Assembly: GCF_003815715.1 (NCBI RefSeq)
Contig: NZ_CP033922.1
Coordinates: 5,132,001-5,196,000 of the forward strand
Reading direction: 5' to 3'
Source of the DNA: Chryseobacterium sp. G0162
Lineage (GTDB): Bacteria; Bacteroidota; Bacteroidia; Flavobacteriales; Weeksellaceae
Length of the DNA stretch: 64,000 nucleotides
This document shows positions 34,672-43,831 of the stretch, piece after piece. Position numbers and translations under genes: made by a program. The notes beneath the pieces are model-generated. The model worked only from the letters and a program-made list of their open reading frames with translations, ran no database searches and was not told the DNA's origin. Every line of letters begins with the position of its first letter. Position 1 is the first letter of the stretch.

Positions 34672-36129
34672 ATGTTAAAAATACTAGACAGATATATCAT
34701 AAAAACCTTCTTTGGACCGTTTTTCTTTATATTCAGCGTATTGTTTTTCATTTTCATTGTAAACATTATCTGGGTTCAATTAGGGCAGTTTATGGGAAAA
34801 GGATTAAGCTACTGGCAGATCCTTAAACTTCTTTTTTACCTTGGGGTGAACGTTATCAGTATGGTTCTCCCCCTCACTATTCTTCTGGCGAGTATCATGT
34901 CATTCGGAGAATTTGGAGAACGCTATGAACTTGCAGCTATGAAAGCAGCAGGAATACCTCTTACCCGAGTAATGGCTCCTCTATTAGGAATTACCACGGT
35001 TCTTGCCATCATGTTGTTTTTCTTTTCCAACAATATCATTCCGGATTTCCAGAGGAAGGCAAAGAATATGCTTTTTAACATTGCTCAAACAAAACCGGCC
35101 ATCAACTTTACTCCCGGACAGTTTATTGACCAGATCCCGGGATACATGGTGAAGTTTGATAAGATCTATGGTGAAAACGGAGAAAATATTGAAGGCGTTT
35201 TTGTTCATAAAAAAGCCAATACTTACGAAAACCAACAGTCTGTTGTGGCTGAAAAAGGAAAATTTGTTCCGGCAACCAACAAAAACTTTCTAAAGCTGAT
35301 CCTTTATAACGGATACGTATTTGAAGATAACTTTGCAGGAAAGGGAGAAGATGTAAGAAAAAAACAACCTGACCAGGCAATTAAATTCGACACACTCGTG
35401 AATCATTTCGACATTAGTGAGCTTATCAACAAAGCTATCGAAAAAGAGCAAATTACAGATGACTACCGTTTTCAAACTTATAGCGAGCTTAATAAAACCG
35501 TTGCCATTAGTAAAAAGGAAAATGCAGTGTTCTTTAAAAACATTGGAACGGATGTTTTAAACCAAACCAATAACGTAATTGCTTATATGGATCAGGCCAA
35601 TAAACCTAAGGTAGCTCCAAAAGCACAAATAAAACTGGATACCGTAAAGAGTGATAAAAAGCTTGAGATGATCTATAGTTCCTACAATAGACTTGACAAT
35701 CTGAAATCAACACTGGAAGCTAAAAAGAATGAATTTAGTACGAATGTAAAATATTTCAGTAAGGTTGTTATTTACCAGCAGAGATACATCTCTTACTCGG
35801 TAACCTGTCTTATTTTCTTCCTGATTGGAGCAAGTTTAGGTTCTATCATCAGAAAAGGGGGAATGGGACTTCCGGTAATTATAGCGATTGTTATCTTCAT
35901 CATTTTCTATGTGATCAATGTTGGGGTGGAAAATATGTCCTGGAGTGGTAAAATGAACCCTTATTTAGCGGCGTGGCTTCCCAATTTCATTCTTCTTCCG
36001 TTTGGAGTGTGGATGACTTTCAAAGCACTTACAGATTCACAATTGTTTGATGCAGAAAAATACAAAGCATTATTCAAACCGATTACGAAAAGATTCTCAA
36101 AAAGTAAAGAACATAAGAGATATCAATAA
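34672..36129 (+). CDS. LptF/LptG-family permease (YjgP/YjgQ)
   Basis: A 485-residue inner-membrane protein of the lipopolysaccharide transport ABC complex. Typical start MLKILDRYIIKTFFGPFFFI, six membrane helices in two groups of three (about 12-35, 55-78, 100-122; then 370-390, 400-420, 430-450) with a large periplasmic jellyroll domain (about 130-360). LptF and LptG pair with LptB ATPase to extract lipopolysaccharide and hand it to LptC/A. The periplasmic domain is longer than the E. coli proteins, as in other Bacteroidota. Ends with a strong terminator. Whether it is F or G cannot be decided here. Confidence 0.9.
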   Translation: MLKILDRYIIKTFFGPFFFIFSVLFFIFIVNIIWVQLGQFMGKGLSYWQILKLLFYLGVNVISMVLPLTILLASIMSFGEFGERYELAAMKAAGIPLTRVMAPLLGITTVLAIMLFFFSNNIIPDFQRKAKNMLFNIAQTKPAINFTPGQFIDQIPGYMVKFDKIYGENGENIEGVFVHKKANTYENQQSVVAEKGKFVPATNKNFLKLILYNGYVFEDNFAGKGEDVRKKQPDQAIKFDTLVNHFDISELINKAIEKEQITDDYRFQTYSELNKTVAISKKENAVFFKNIGTDVLNQTNNVIAYMDQANKPKVAPKAQIKLDTVKSDKKLEMIYSSYNRLDNLKSTLEAKKNEFSTNVKYFSKVVIYQQRYISYSVTCLIFFLIGASLGSIIRKGGMGLPVIIAIVIFIIFYVINVGVENMSWSGKMNPYLAAWLPNFILLPFGVWMTFKALTDSQLFDAEKYKALFKPITKRFSKSKEHKRYQ

Positions 36130-36133
36130 TTTC

Positions 36134-36171
36134 AAAAAAAGGTCCGGAAAATCCGGGCCTTTTTGTTTTTT
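36134..36171 (+). terminator. Terminator of the lptF/G-like gene
   Basis: The stem AAAAAGG-CCGGA (one T/G offset) with TCCGG-CCTTTTT, 3-base loop, then GTTTTTT. Lies directly after the stop at 36129. Confidence 0.88.
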
Positions 36172-36236
36172 AAAAGATTAAACCACAATTACCTCCCTCT
36201 TCCAGTTTCCTACCCCTAAACTATAGTAAAAAAAGC

Positions 36237-36244
36237 TATATTTG
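36237..36244 (+). promoter_or_regulatory. -7 box of the 264-residue secreted protein
   Basis: TATATTTG, exact TAnnTTTG, 23 bases before ATG 36268; no -33 TTTG at the expected spacing. Confidence 0.55.
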
Positions 36245-36267
36245 CAAAAAAATAAAACTATAACTAT

Positions 36268-37062
36268 ATGAAAAAAGTACTGGCTTTAAGCCTGTTTGCA
36301 CTGGTTTCTTTTAATGCTTACGCACAGGAGGACAACAATACAGATTATGAATTAAGAGGTGATGAAAGATATGGGTATATCATCGACAAAAGTGGCAAAA
36401 AAATAGAAGGAATTGTAAGATTAAACGGAGATGCTATGTCTCCCTGGGATAATCAGAAAAAAGTAAAATTTGTTGCTGTATCTGATATTGATAAATCTAA
36501 AAAGAAACAGAAGTTCAAAACACTGGATACTGATGACATCAAAGAATATGTCGCCATTGATAATAACAATATCGAAAGACACTTCGAAAATATCAAATAT
36601 ACCAATACTAAAGAAGGGTTTAATACGGCAACGGGAGGTTTAAGTGGTAACCTCAAAGCCTTCAACAACCTTACAAAAAGCACACAGTTTGCTGAAATTG
36701 TAACAGACGGAAAAATCAAAGTATATAAGCTATACGGTTATCCTACTACCTTTTCAGCCGGAAGTCAGATTGCTGTTGCTGAAGCTGAAACCAAGAGAAT
36801 GAGAGAAATGCCTTCGTATATTTATAGCAAGAAAGGAGGTAAAATTGAAGAACTCACCCTGGCTAAAGCAAAAATAATTATTGCAGACTGCAGCTATGCT
36901 AAAGGCAAGGTTACCAGCGGTGCTTATGCTTCCCTGAAGAATGATGAAAAGAAGAGATCCGGTCTCGGCAGATTAATCAAAAGTCAGATTGACGATGTAA
37001 TGTCAAACATTCCGGAAATTGTAGAAGAAGTCATTATAGATTACAACGAAAACTGTAAATAA
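36268..37062 (+). CDS. Hypothetical secreted protein
   Basis: 264 residues with a signal peptide MKKVLALSLFALVSFNAYAQ. The mature domain contains repeated Lys/Asp-rich strands (KKIEGIVRLNGDAMSPWDNQ, KKVKFVAVSDIDKSKKKQKF, DTDDIKEYVAIDNNNIERHF) and a helix-rich C-terminus. No family recognised; similar 250-280-residue periplasmic proteins are common in Chryseobacterium. A complete transcription unit: -7 box upstream, terminator downstream. Confidence 0.75.
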   Translation: MKKVLALSLFALVSFNAYAQEDNNTDYELRGDERYGYIIDKSGKKIEGIVRLNGDAMSPWDNQKKVKFVAVSDIDKSKKKQKFKTLDTDDIKEYVAIDNNNIERHFENIKYTNTKEGFNTATGGLSGNLKAFNNLTKSTQFAEIVTDGKIKVYKLYGYPTTFSAGSQIAVAEAETKRMREMPSYIYSKKGGKIEELTLAKAKIIIADCSYAKGKVTSGAYASLKNDEKKRSGLGRLIKSQIDDVMSNIPEIVEEVIIDYNENCK

Positions 37063-37077
37063 ATTATTGAATACAAT

Positions 37078-37108
37078 AAAGAGGCTCCAAATTTGGGGCC
37101 TCTTTTTT
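37078..37108 (+). terminator. Terminator of the secreted-protein gene
   Basis: Stem AAAGAGGC-CC with GG-GCCTCTTT, loop AAATTT-like, then T6. Confidence 0.85.
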
Positions 37109-37131
37109 GTTAAAACATTATTTATAAATGA

Positions 37132-38208
37132 TTAAAATTGATAGACAAAAGCATTAATATTCATCCCCGCTCCTACTGAAGCAAACAAAACAACATCATT
37201 CTTTTTAATCTCATGATCTTCTAATTCACCTTTTAAAATCATGGCAAGTAAGGATGGAATAGTTGCAACACTGCTATTGCCAAGTTTATGAATTACCATT
37301 GGCATGATGTGTTTCGGGGTTGGAGTATTATACAATTGATAAAACCTGTTAACAATGGCTTCATCCATTTTTTCATTAGCCTGATGAATAATAATTTTAT
37401 TTAATTCATGAATTGAATATCCACTATTATCCAGGCATTTTTTCATAGCTTCAGGAACATGCAGAAGGGCAAATTCGTAAATTTTTCTTCCATCCATTTT
37501 AATATATTTGGTATCCGGACATTTCTCATTGTTATAAGATTTACCAAAATATAAATAGTCCTTTTCTGTGAAGGTAAAAGATGCAGACAAATGAGATTTT
37601 ATTCCAGACTCATCATCCATATTAGCTTCCAAAACAGCTGCTCCTGCACCGTCAGCATAGATCATACTGTCTCTGTCGTGAATATCCGCCACACGGGAGA
37701 GCGTCTCAGCTCCAATCACCAAACAACGCTTGGCAATACCTGCTTTGATAAAGGCATTGGCTTGTATTACTCCTTCAATCCAACCCGGACACCCAAACAA
37801 AACATCATATGCAACACAGAAGTTGTTCCGTATCCCCAATAAATGCTTCACCCGGGCAGCAAGACTCGGAACTGTATCAGACTGCACAGTACCAAAACGC
37901 ACATCTCCAAAATTGTGAGCGAATATAATATAATCCAGTGTTTCAGGATCTATTCCTGCATTTTCTATAGCCGCCTGAGCTGCTTTAAGTCCTAAATCTG
38001 AAGTGACTTGTGTACTTTTGGCATATCTTCTTTCTTCAATGCCTGTAATTTTTTTTAATTTCTCTGTTATTGAGGCATTATTGTCTTTTAATAAAGCTCC
38101 ATCCTCATTGAGGAAAATATGCTTGTCAAAAAATAAATTGGTAATTGTTTCTGACGGGATATAATTCCCCACTCCAATAATTCTGGTCATCATCTTTATG
38201 TTATTCAT
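37132..38208 (-). CDS. 3-oxoacyl-ACP synthase III-like (KAS III family) enzyme
   Basis: A 358-residue thiolase-fold condensing enzyme. The KAS III catalytic triad is complete: Cys in VLFGCPGWIEG, His in IIHQANEKMD, Asn in HKLGNSSVATIPSLL. FabH condenses acetyl-CoA (or branched acyl-CoA) with malonyl-ACP. Here the substrate loop regions (GIEERRYAKSTQVTSDLGLK and the DGAGAAVLEAN segment) are those of the FabH-like family, but it is a stand-alone gene outside a fab cluster, so a role in a specialised lipid or polyketide-like product is possible. Start: ATG 38208, giving MNNIKMMTRIIGVG; the longer frame to 38265 adds an unlikely hydrophobic stretch. A second Met six residues on (MTRIIGVG) is also possible. 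Confidence 0.85.
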   Translation of the reverse strand: MNNIKMMTRIIGVGNYIPSETITNLFFDKHIFLNEDGALLKDNNASITEKLKKITGIEERRYAKSTQVTSDLGLKAAQAAIENAGIDPETLDYIIFAHNFGDVRFGTVQSDTVPSLAARVKHLLGIRNNFCVAYDVLFGCPGWIEGVIQANAFIKAGIAKRCLVIGAETLSRVADIHDRDSMIYADGAGAAVLEANMDDESGIKSHLSASFTFTEKDYLYFGKSYNNEKCPDTKYIKMDGRKIYEFALLHVPEAMKKCLDNSGYSIHELNKIIIHQANEKMDEAIVNRFYQLYNTPTPKHIMPMVIHKLGNSSVATIPSLLAMILKGELEDHEIKKNDVVLFASVGAGMNINAFVYQF

Positions 38209-38312
38209 CCTGTTTTTATAGTACTTCAGGAATAATTCGATAAATATAACGATAATACTTATCAATATATTATAACATCTAGATAATTCTAATTAATTTG
38301 TAAATATTTTAA

Positions 38313-38346
38313 TAAAAAAAGAGGATTCCGGTTTGGAATCCTCTTT
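38313..38346. terminator. Terminator of frr
   Basis: Perfect stem AAAGAGGATTCC with GGAATCCTCTTT (38318-38345), loop GGTTT-like, A7 on the left (T7 on the minus strand). Lies 22 bases after the frr stop. Confidence 0.9.
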
Positions 38347-38367
38347 CATTATTTTCAAAACTGAAAA

Positions 38368-38922
38368 TTATACTTTCATAATTTCAGCTTCTTTTGTCTT
38401 AAGATGCTCATCGCAAAGCTTTGTGTACTTATCTGTGTAAGTCTGGATTTCTTCTTCCACCCCTTTCACAACATCTTCAGAAACACCATCTAGCTTTTTA
38501 AGTTCTTTCAAACCTTCCTGTCTTGCATTTCTTACAACGATTTTTGTCTGCTCAGTTTCGCTTTTAGCCTGTTTTGCCAATTCTCTTCTTCTTTCCTCTG
38601 TTAGAGGCGGTACATTAAGAATAATGTTTTCTCCATTGTTAGAAGGTGCAAAACCTAAGTTTGAATTGATAATAGCTTTTTCAATAGCGTTGATCGCTGT
38701 TCTGTCCCAAGGTTGAATAGAAATGGTCATTGCATCTGGAACGGAAACATTGGCAACCTGGTTAATAGGAGTAGGTGCTCCATAGTATTCAACCATTACA
38801 TCCTGAACCATTGCTGTAGAAGCACGTCCTGCTCTGATTCTTTGAAATGCGTGGTCAAGGTGTTTTACCGCTGCGTCCATGTCCTGTTTTACAGATTCTA
38901 ATATTAAATCTAATTCTTCCAT
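38368..38922 (-). CDS. frr: Ribosome recycling factor
   Basis: A 184-residue protein, the exact family size when started at ATG 38922 (MEELDLILESVKQDMDAAVK). It separates the post-termination 70S ribosome with EF-G. Conserved blocks: LDHAFQRIRAGRASTAMVQD (the R-x-x-G/A-R-A binding helix), VEYYGAPTPINQVANVSVPD, IQPWDRTAINAIEKAIINSN, LGFAPSNNGENIILNVPPLT. The longer frame to 38952 adds ten residues with no homology. It follows pyrH on the same strand by 129 bases, the classic pyrH-frr pair. Confidence 0.96.
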   Translation of the reverse strand: MEELDLILESVKQDMDAAVKHLDHAFQRIRAGRASTAMVQDVMVEYYGAPTPINQVANVSVPDAMTISIQPWDRTAINAIEKAIINSNLGFAPSNNGENIILNVPPLTEERRRELAKQAKSETEQTKIVVRNARQEGLKELKKLDGVSEDVVKGVEEEIQTYTDKYTKLCDEHLKTKEAEIMKV

Positions 38923-39051
38923 TATTATATTAAAGTTTGATAAATTGCACATTAGTGATAAATGATGAGTAAAATGATGAGTAATTAATAATAAACAATG
39001 AGTGATAGTAAACTCTTTAGTTATTATCTGCTACCTATCCCGATCACCTGA

Positions 39052-39762
<711 letters not shown>

Positions 39763-39813
39763 TTATTTTTAATAAACTTTTTAATAGAGTTGTTTCTCCA
39801 AAATTTGATTTTG

Positions 39814-39821
39814 CAAATATA
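39814..39821 (-). promoter_or_regulatory. -7 box of pyrH-frr
   Basis: TATATTTG on the minus strand, 55 bases before the pyrH ATG; the leader would be about 48 bases, longer than most in this window. Confidence 0.5.
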
Positions 39822-39878
39822 ATCATTAAAAATATTGATAAAAGAAAAATATTTAATTAGAAATAATGTAAGAAATAT

Positions 39879-39908
39879 TTTGAAAAGTACGAAAAAGGAT
39901 TATTTTTG
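39879..39908 (+). promoter_or_regulatory. Promoter of porQ
   Basis: TTTG (39879-39882), an 18-base spacer and TATTTTTG (39901-39908) match the Bacteroidetes consensus. It is back to back with the pyrH promoter in a 167-base divergent spacer. Confidence 0.7.
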
Positions 39909-39926
39909 CATTAATTATAAATTGAG

Positions 39927-40919
39927 TTGAAGAAAATTATCATTTTTTCATTATTTCTATCAGGAATTGTTTCTTATGCGCAAACAGGAACAAATGTGTA
40001 TCCGTTCTTAAATGTACCTGTATCTGCAAGACAGGCAGCCTTGGGTGGAGATGCAATTTCGATAAGAGATTATGATGTTTCCTTTGCTATTGCAAACCCG
40101 GCCCTGTTAAATAAAGATTCAGACAAGCAGCTTTCTGTAAACGCTACCGCTTATCTTGCCGACTCCAAATACGGAACCATTGCGTATGCCAAAGACTTTG
40201 AAAATGGCCACATGGCCACTATCAATGCAAGGTATATGAGCTACGGAAGTATCCCGAGAACTGATGAAAGTGGTTTTCAGGACGGAGAATATAAGGCTTC
40301 TGATGTAGCTATTGGTGCCGGATATGCTTACCAGTTTGAAGAAGACTGGACCATTGGTGGAGGATTAAATTTCGTTACCTCAAAAATAGACAACTATACC
40401 TCTTCCGCAATCTCAGGAACTGCCGGAATTACATATCATAATAAAAAGAACAAAGAAGTTCTGTCTCTTGTATTAAGAAACTTCGGTTTCCAACTGAAAT
40501 CATTCAATGGAACCCGTGAAAATCTTCCGTTCCGAGTGGATATAGGATATACAAGAATATTGAAAAACTTTCCTCTTGCCATTACCATTACTGCACACGA
40601 CCTTCAAGAGTTTAATATTTCATCAGAATATAATAAGGATGGGCAGAAAGTGAATGCAGGCAGAAAAATTGCCGATCACTTCTCTTTAGGAGCAGAATTA
40701 TTTCCCGAAAAAAACTTTAATATCAGATTGGGATATAATGTAAAAAGAGGAAATGAACTTGCTGTGGCAGATCAGAGAAACTTTTCAGGACTTTCTGGCG
40801 GATTTGGAATTAAAGTTTCAAAATTCCGTATAGATTATGCCCACATAAGATACCATAACTCATCTAACGTCAATCAGATAGGTATTTCCATGGATCTTTC
40901 CAGCCATAGAGGAGAATAG
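39927..40919 (+). CDS. porQ: Type IX secretion system protein PorQ
   Basis: A 330-residue outer-membrane beta-barrel of the T9SS attachment complex (PorQ-PorU-PorV-PorZ in Porphyromonas). Signal peptide KKIIIFSLFLSGIVSYAQ, then the FadL/PorV-like N-terminal block TNVYPFLNVPVSARQAALGG and many short strands ending SSNVNQIGISMDLSSH. It starts with TTG at 39927: an in-frame TGA lies just upstream and a promoter is 20 bases away, so the unusual start is supported. cmk follows 73 bases downstream, the usual porQ-cmk order. It shows that this organism secretes type IX cargo such as the RCC1-type protein. Confidence 0.92.
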   Translation: MKKIIIFSLFLSGIVSYAQTGTNVYPFLNVPVSARQAALGGDAISIRDYDVSFAIANPALLNKDSDKQLSVNATAYLADSKYGTIAYAKDFENGHMATINARYMSYGSIPRTDESGFQDGEYKASDVAIGAGYAYQFEEDWTIGGGLNFVTSKIDNYTSSAISGTAGITYHNKKNKEVLSLVLRNFGFQLKSFNGTRENLPFRVDIGYTRILKNFPLAITITAHDLQEFNISSEYNKDGQKVNAGRKIADHFSLGAELFPEKNFNIRLGYNVKRGNELAVADQRNFSGLSGGFGIKVSKFRIDYAHIRYHNSSNVNQIGISMDLSSHRGE

Positions 40920-40992
40920 AAAAACTCTTAAATACCTCTTAAAATTTCTTATTAGTTCTTGATTTTCTAAAAAAAATCTAGAAATTTGCAGT

Positions 40993-41667
40993 ATGAAAAA
41001 ACCTGTAATAGCTATCGATGGGTACTCGTCTACCGGAAAAAGTTCTATCTCCAAAATCATTGCTGATAAGCTAGGACTTATTCATATGGATACAGGAGCG
41101 CTTTACAGAGGAGTTACCTGGTTTGCTCTGCAACATTGTCTGAATGAAGAAGGTGGCATTGATCTGAAAACTTTATTTTCATCCTTAGATCAGATTCACC
41201 TTGAATTTAAAAACAATGACGGAACACTTGTTATTTATCTTAATAATGTAGATATTTCTAAGGAAATCCGTACCAATGAAGTTTCTGATAATGTAAGTCT
41301 TGTAGCCAAACAAAAAGAAGTAAGAGATTATTTATTACAGTCTCAGCGTTCTATAGCAGAAAAAGGAGGAGTCATCATGGACGGACGTGACATTGGGACA
41401 GTAGTTCTGCCAAATGCGGACTATAAATTCTTTCTTACTGCCAGTATAGATGAAAGAACCAACAGAAGATTTCTCGAATTAAAAGGACTGGGAATTCAAG
41501 CTGATAAAGAGCAGGTAAAGCAAAACCTGATTGAAAGAGACAAAATCGATAGCGAGCGTGAAATTGCCCCATTGAAGCAGGCTGACGACGCTACGGTAAT
41601 TGATAATTCTGAGCTTACTAAAGAAGAAACCATAGAACTGATTCTTTCTTACATCGAAAAGATTTAA
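40993..41667 (+). CDS. cmk: (d)CMP kinase
   Basis: A 224-residue P-loop nucleoside monophosphate kinase converting CMP/dCMP to the diphosphate. The P-loop is AIDGYSSTGKSS (about 7-18); then HMDTGALYRGVTW, the CMP-binding GGVIMDGRDIGTVVLPNADYK block and the lid region ERTNRRFLELK. The length is close to the norm. It follows porQ. Confidence 0.97.
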   Translation: MKKPVIAIDGYSSTGKSSISKIIADKLGLIHMDTGALYRGVTWFALQHCLNEEGGIDLKTLFSSLDQIHLEFKNNDGTLVIYLNNVDISKEIRTNEVSDNVSLVAKQKEVRDYLLQSQRSIAEKGGVIMDGRDIGTVVLPNADYKFFLTASIDERTNRRFLELKGLGIQADKEQVKQNLIERDKIDSEREIAPLKQADDATVIDNSELTKEETIELILSYIEKI

Positions 41668-41762
41668 CAATTTTTAATAGGCAGAAAGCCTCCTTTGGTA
41701 TACAAATTGTAAGTTTTATTAGTGTAAAAACTAATCTATTATTAACTATTAAAAAACTTAAA

Positions 41763-42113
41763 ATGTCTAAAAACGGAAAAAATACAGCAGGTATATTGGC
41801 GGGACTTCTTGCAGGTGCTGCAGCAGGTGTAATCTTAGGGATGTTATATGCACCAGAAGAAGGAAAAGAAACCAGAAAAAAAATCAAGACTAAAGCGAAT
41901 GATTTAAAAGATCAGGCTAAAAACAAGTACGGAGAGGTTTCTGAAAAAGTGAAAGACCAGTATGGCAATATTTCTTCTACTTTTAAAGAAACAGCTAGCA
42001 ACGTAGCACATACTATGAAAGACGGGTATGACAAATACAAAGATCAGATTGTTTCTAAAACTGCAGACGTAGTAAAGGATGTAGAAGCGGAACTGAATGA
42101 TCTTAAATCATAA
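41763..42113 (+). CDS. YtxH-domain protein
   Basis: A 116-residue protein: a short Lys-rich start, a glycine/alanine-rich hydrophobic segment GILAGLLAGAAAGVILGMLY (about 10-29) followed at once by APEEGKETRKKIKTKAND, the defining YtxH pattern, and a long amphipathic helical tail with repeating Lys/Asp/Gln. YtxH proteins are membrane-anchored, stress-associated proteins of unknown mechanism. First gene of a YtxH - holin-like - coiled-coil cluster, with a terminator separating it from the next. Confidence 0.88.
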   Translation: MSKNGKNTAGILAGLLAGAAAGVILGMLYAPEEGKETRKKIKTKANDLKDQAKNKYGEVSEKVKDQYGNISSTFKETASNVAHTMKDGYDKYKDQIVSKTADVVKDVEAELNDLKS

Positions 42114-42142
42114 GTAATTTATCTTTTTTAAGTAAATTACAG

Positions 42143-42174
42143 AAAGGAACTTTTGTGCGAAAGTTCCTTTTTTT
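42143..42174 (+). terminator. Terminator after the YtxH gene
   Basis: Perfect stem AAAGGAACTTT (42143-42153) with AAAGTTCCTTT (42160-42170), loop TGTGCG, then T4. Confidence 0.88.
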
Positions 42175-42193
42175 GTAACTTTAAAAAAAAACA

Positions 42194-42502
42194 ATGATAG
42201 AAACTATTAAAGAATATGCCTCGAAGAGAATAGACCTTCTGAAAATTGAAGCTACTGAAAAGTCTTCTCTTTCTGCCGGGCTCATTACCTACTTTGTAGT
42301 ACTGCTTGTTGCTTTTGCTTTTTTTATTATCCTTTTCAACTTCGGAATTGCTTTTCTTATTGGGAAAGCATTGGATAATTATTCATACGGATTCTTAATC
42401 GTTGCAGCATTTTATGCTTTGGTAATGGCTTTTGTCATTGCATTTAAAAACAAAATTGTGAATACCGTTGCAGATCAGGTTATTAAATTTTTAAATCATT
42501 AA
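42194..42502 (+). CDS. Phage-holin-3-type/holin-X family membrane protein
   Basis: A 102-residue protein with an N-terminal amphipathic helix (KEYASKRIDLLKIEATEKSS) and two long membrane helices (about 33-58 and 68-92). This is the chromosomal holin-like (PF07332-type) family, not a lysis gene: no phage genes are near. It follows YtxH and precedes the 165-residue gene by 3 bases, a cluster often seen in Flavobacteriia and probably involved in envelope stress. Confidence 0.82.
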   Translation: MIETIKEYASKRIDLLKIEATEKSSLSAGLITYFVVLLVAFAFFIILFNFGIAFLIGKALDNYSYGFLIVAAFYALVMAFVIAFKNKIVNTVADQVIKFLNH

Positions 42503-42505
42503 ACT

Positions 42506-43003
42506 ATGGGCAGAAAATACGAAAGCATAGAAGAACTAAGAAGAAAGAAAAAACTGCTCCAAGGTGAAATTAATGATCTTGAAAATCTTCTTACTTTTAA
42601 AAATACAAAAGAAAGTCTTAGTGCATTCACCAACGGTCTCAGCGATCAGTATCTCCAGGAAAAAGTAGACGAAGACGGTGATGAAAAAGTTGTTTTGAGA
42701 AAGGATGTCATTGCCAAGCAGCTTACTTCTGAAGTAAAAGATCTTCTGATCAGTAAGAATACCGCTGTAGGACTTGCAAGTTCTGCTTTCAAAGGAAACA
42801 TTGCAGACAGCATTGTTAAACTGGGGGTTACAGCCATTGTAGGGAATTACGCCAAGAAGAACATGAAAAGTTCTAACTGGAAGAATAAGTTGGTAGGAGC
42901 TGCTTTAATTTACCTTGCTCCTATTGCTTTGAAGTTTGTCAGAAAAAAACTGGAAGAATACCAGAAAAATAAAAGTGTTTCCAGCATGGAACAATTGATA
43001 TAG
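42506..43003 (+). CDS. Hypothetical membrane-associated protein
   Basis: 165 residues: a charged coiled-coil N-terminus (EELRRKKKLLQGEINDLENL), a middle region, and a C-terminal hydrophobic hairpin (SIVKLGVTAIVGNYAKKNM and WKNKLVGAALIYLAPIALKF). No family recognised. Translationally coupled to the holin-like gene (3-base gap). Probably a membrane stress partner of the YtxH/holin-like proteins; inferred from context. Confidence 0.72.
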   Translation: MGRKYESIEELRRKKKLLQGEINDLENLLTFKNTKESLSAFTNGLSDQYLQEKVDEDGDEKVVLRKDVIAKQLTSEVKDLLISKNTAVGLASSAFKGNIADSIVKLGVTAIVGNYAKKNMKSSNWKNKLVGAALIYLAPIALKFVRKKLEEYQKNKSVSSMEQLI

Positions 43004-43020
43004 AAACTTTTATAGGTTTT

Positions 43021-43093
43021 AGATATCAGATTTCAGATCTATCAATTGGGTAATCAATTTTCCCACGCGGATAATGTCTGAAATCTGATATCT
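43021..43093. repeat. Perfect inverted repeat between convergent genes
   Basis: 17-base arms AGATATCAGATTTCAGA (43021-43037) and TCTGAAATCTGATATCT (43077-43093) flank a 39-base centre. The right arm is extended by another CTGAAGTCTAAAATCT unit. It lies between the end of the 165-residue gene and the convergent trmH-like gene and may end transcription or be a REP-type sequence; there is no T-run. Confidence 0.8.
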
Positions 43094-43105
43094 GAAGTCT
43101 AAAAT

Positions 43106-43831
43106 CTATTTAGAAAATAGCTGTCCTAAAATAATCCCGGCTGCCATTGATACATTCAGGCTTTCTGTAGACTGGGATTTTCCAAACCTTGGAATGCTGA
43201 TGCATTTTTGCAGTAATTTTTCTGTTTCCGGTCTCATACCATTTCCTTCATTTCCAAGAATCAGATTTATTTTTTCAGGCTTCTCGAAGGTATAGATGTT
43301 TTCTCCATCCATATCCGTTCCGATATTTACATTTTCGGTTTTAGAAAGATATTCAACAAGGTTTGTATAAACGATATTTACTCTTGTAAAAGATCCCATT
43401 GTTGCCTGGATCACCTTTGGATTGTAAAAATCTACGGTATCTTCACTACAAATGATCTGTTCTATTCCGAACCAGTCTGCCAATCGGATAATGGTACCCA
43501 AATTTCCCGGATCCTGAATACCATCCAAAACAAGTTGTATATTCTTATCTGCCCATGATTCTTCCTCTGGCAGATAACATACCGCAACGGAATCTTTTGG
43601 GGTTTTAAGAAAACTGATTTTTTTTAACTCATTTTCAGAGATATGAGTAATAGGGCTATCAGTACGGTCCAATTTTTGTGGATCGGTTGAGAATATTTCT
43701 TTAACTTTAAAGTTAGAATTGAAAAGTTCACAAATGATTTTATTACCTTCAACCAAAAACAAATTGTATTTTTGTCTGAACTTCTTTTTATCTAAAGATT
43801 GTAAAACTTTTATTGTATGAGCTGTAAGCAT
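43106..43831 (-). CDS. SpoU/TrmH-family RNA methyltransferase
   Basis: A 241-residue SPOUT methyltransferase using S-adenosylmethionine, with the deep trefoil knot. N-terminal substrate-binding domain (HTIKVLQSLDKKKFRQKYNL, FLVEGNKII), then the three SPOUT motifs: NLGTIIRLADWFGIEQIIC, INLILGNEGNGMRPE, and IPRFGKSQSTESLNVSMAAG. Related to RlmB/TsnR. Start: the -7 box TATTTTTG at 43847-43854 overlaps the first ATG (43849), so ATG 43831 is used. It overlaps the divergent tamL start by 15 bases. Confidence 0.92.
   Translation of the reverse strand: MLTAHTIKVLQSLDKKKFRQKYNLFLVEGNKIICELFNSNFKVKEIFSTDPQKLDRTDSPITHISENELKKISFLKTPKDSVAVCYLPEEESWADKNIQLVLDGIQDPGNLGTIIRLADWFGIEQIICSEDTVDFYNPKVIQATMGSFTRVNIVYTNLVEYLSKTENVNIGTDMDGENIYTFEKPEKINLILGNEGNGMRPETEKLLQKCISIPRFGKSQSTESLNVSMAAGIILGQLFSK
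43767..43774 (+). promoter_or_regulatory. Candidate -7 box of tamL inside the methyltransferase gene
   Basis: TATTTTTG, exact TAnnTTTG, 43 bases before the tamL ATG and within the first 22 codons of the divergent gene. Confidence 0.45.

Noticed and set aside
42194..42502. Holin-like gene as sign of a prophage
   Set aside because: No other phage gene nearby; the family is widespread in chromosomes alongside YtxH proteins.
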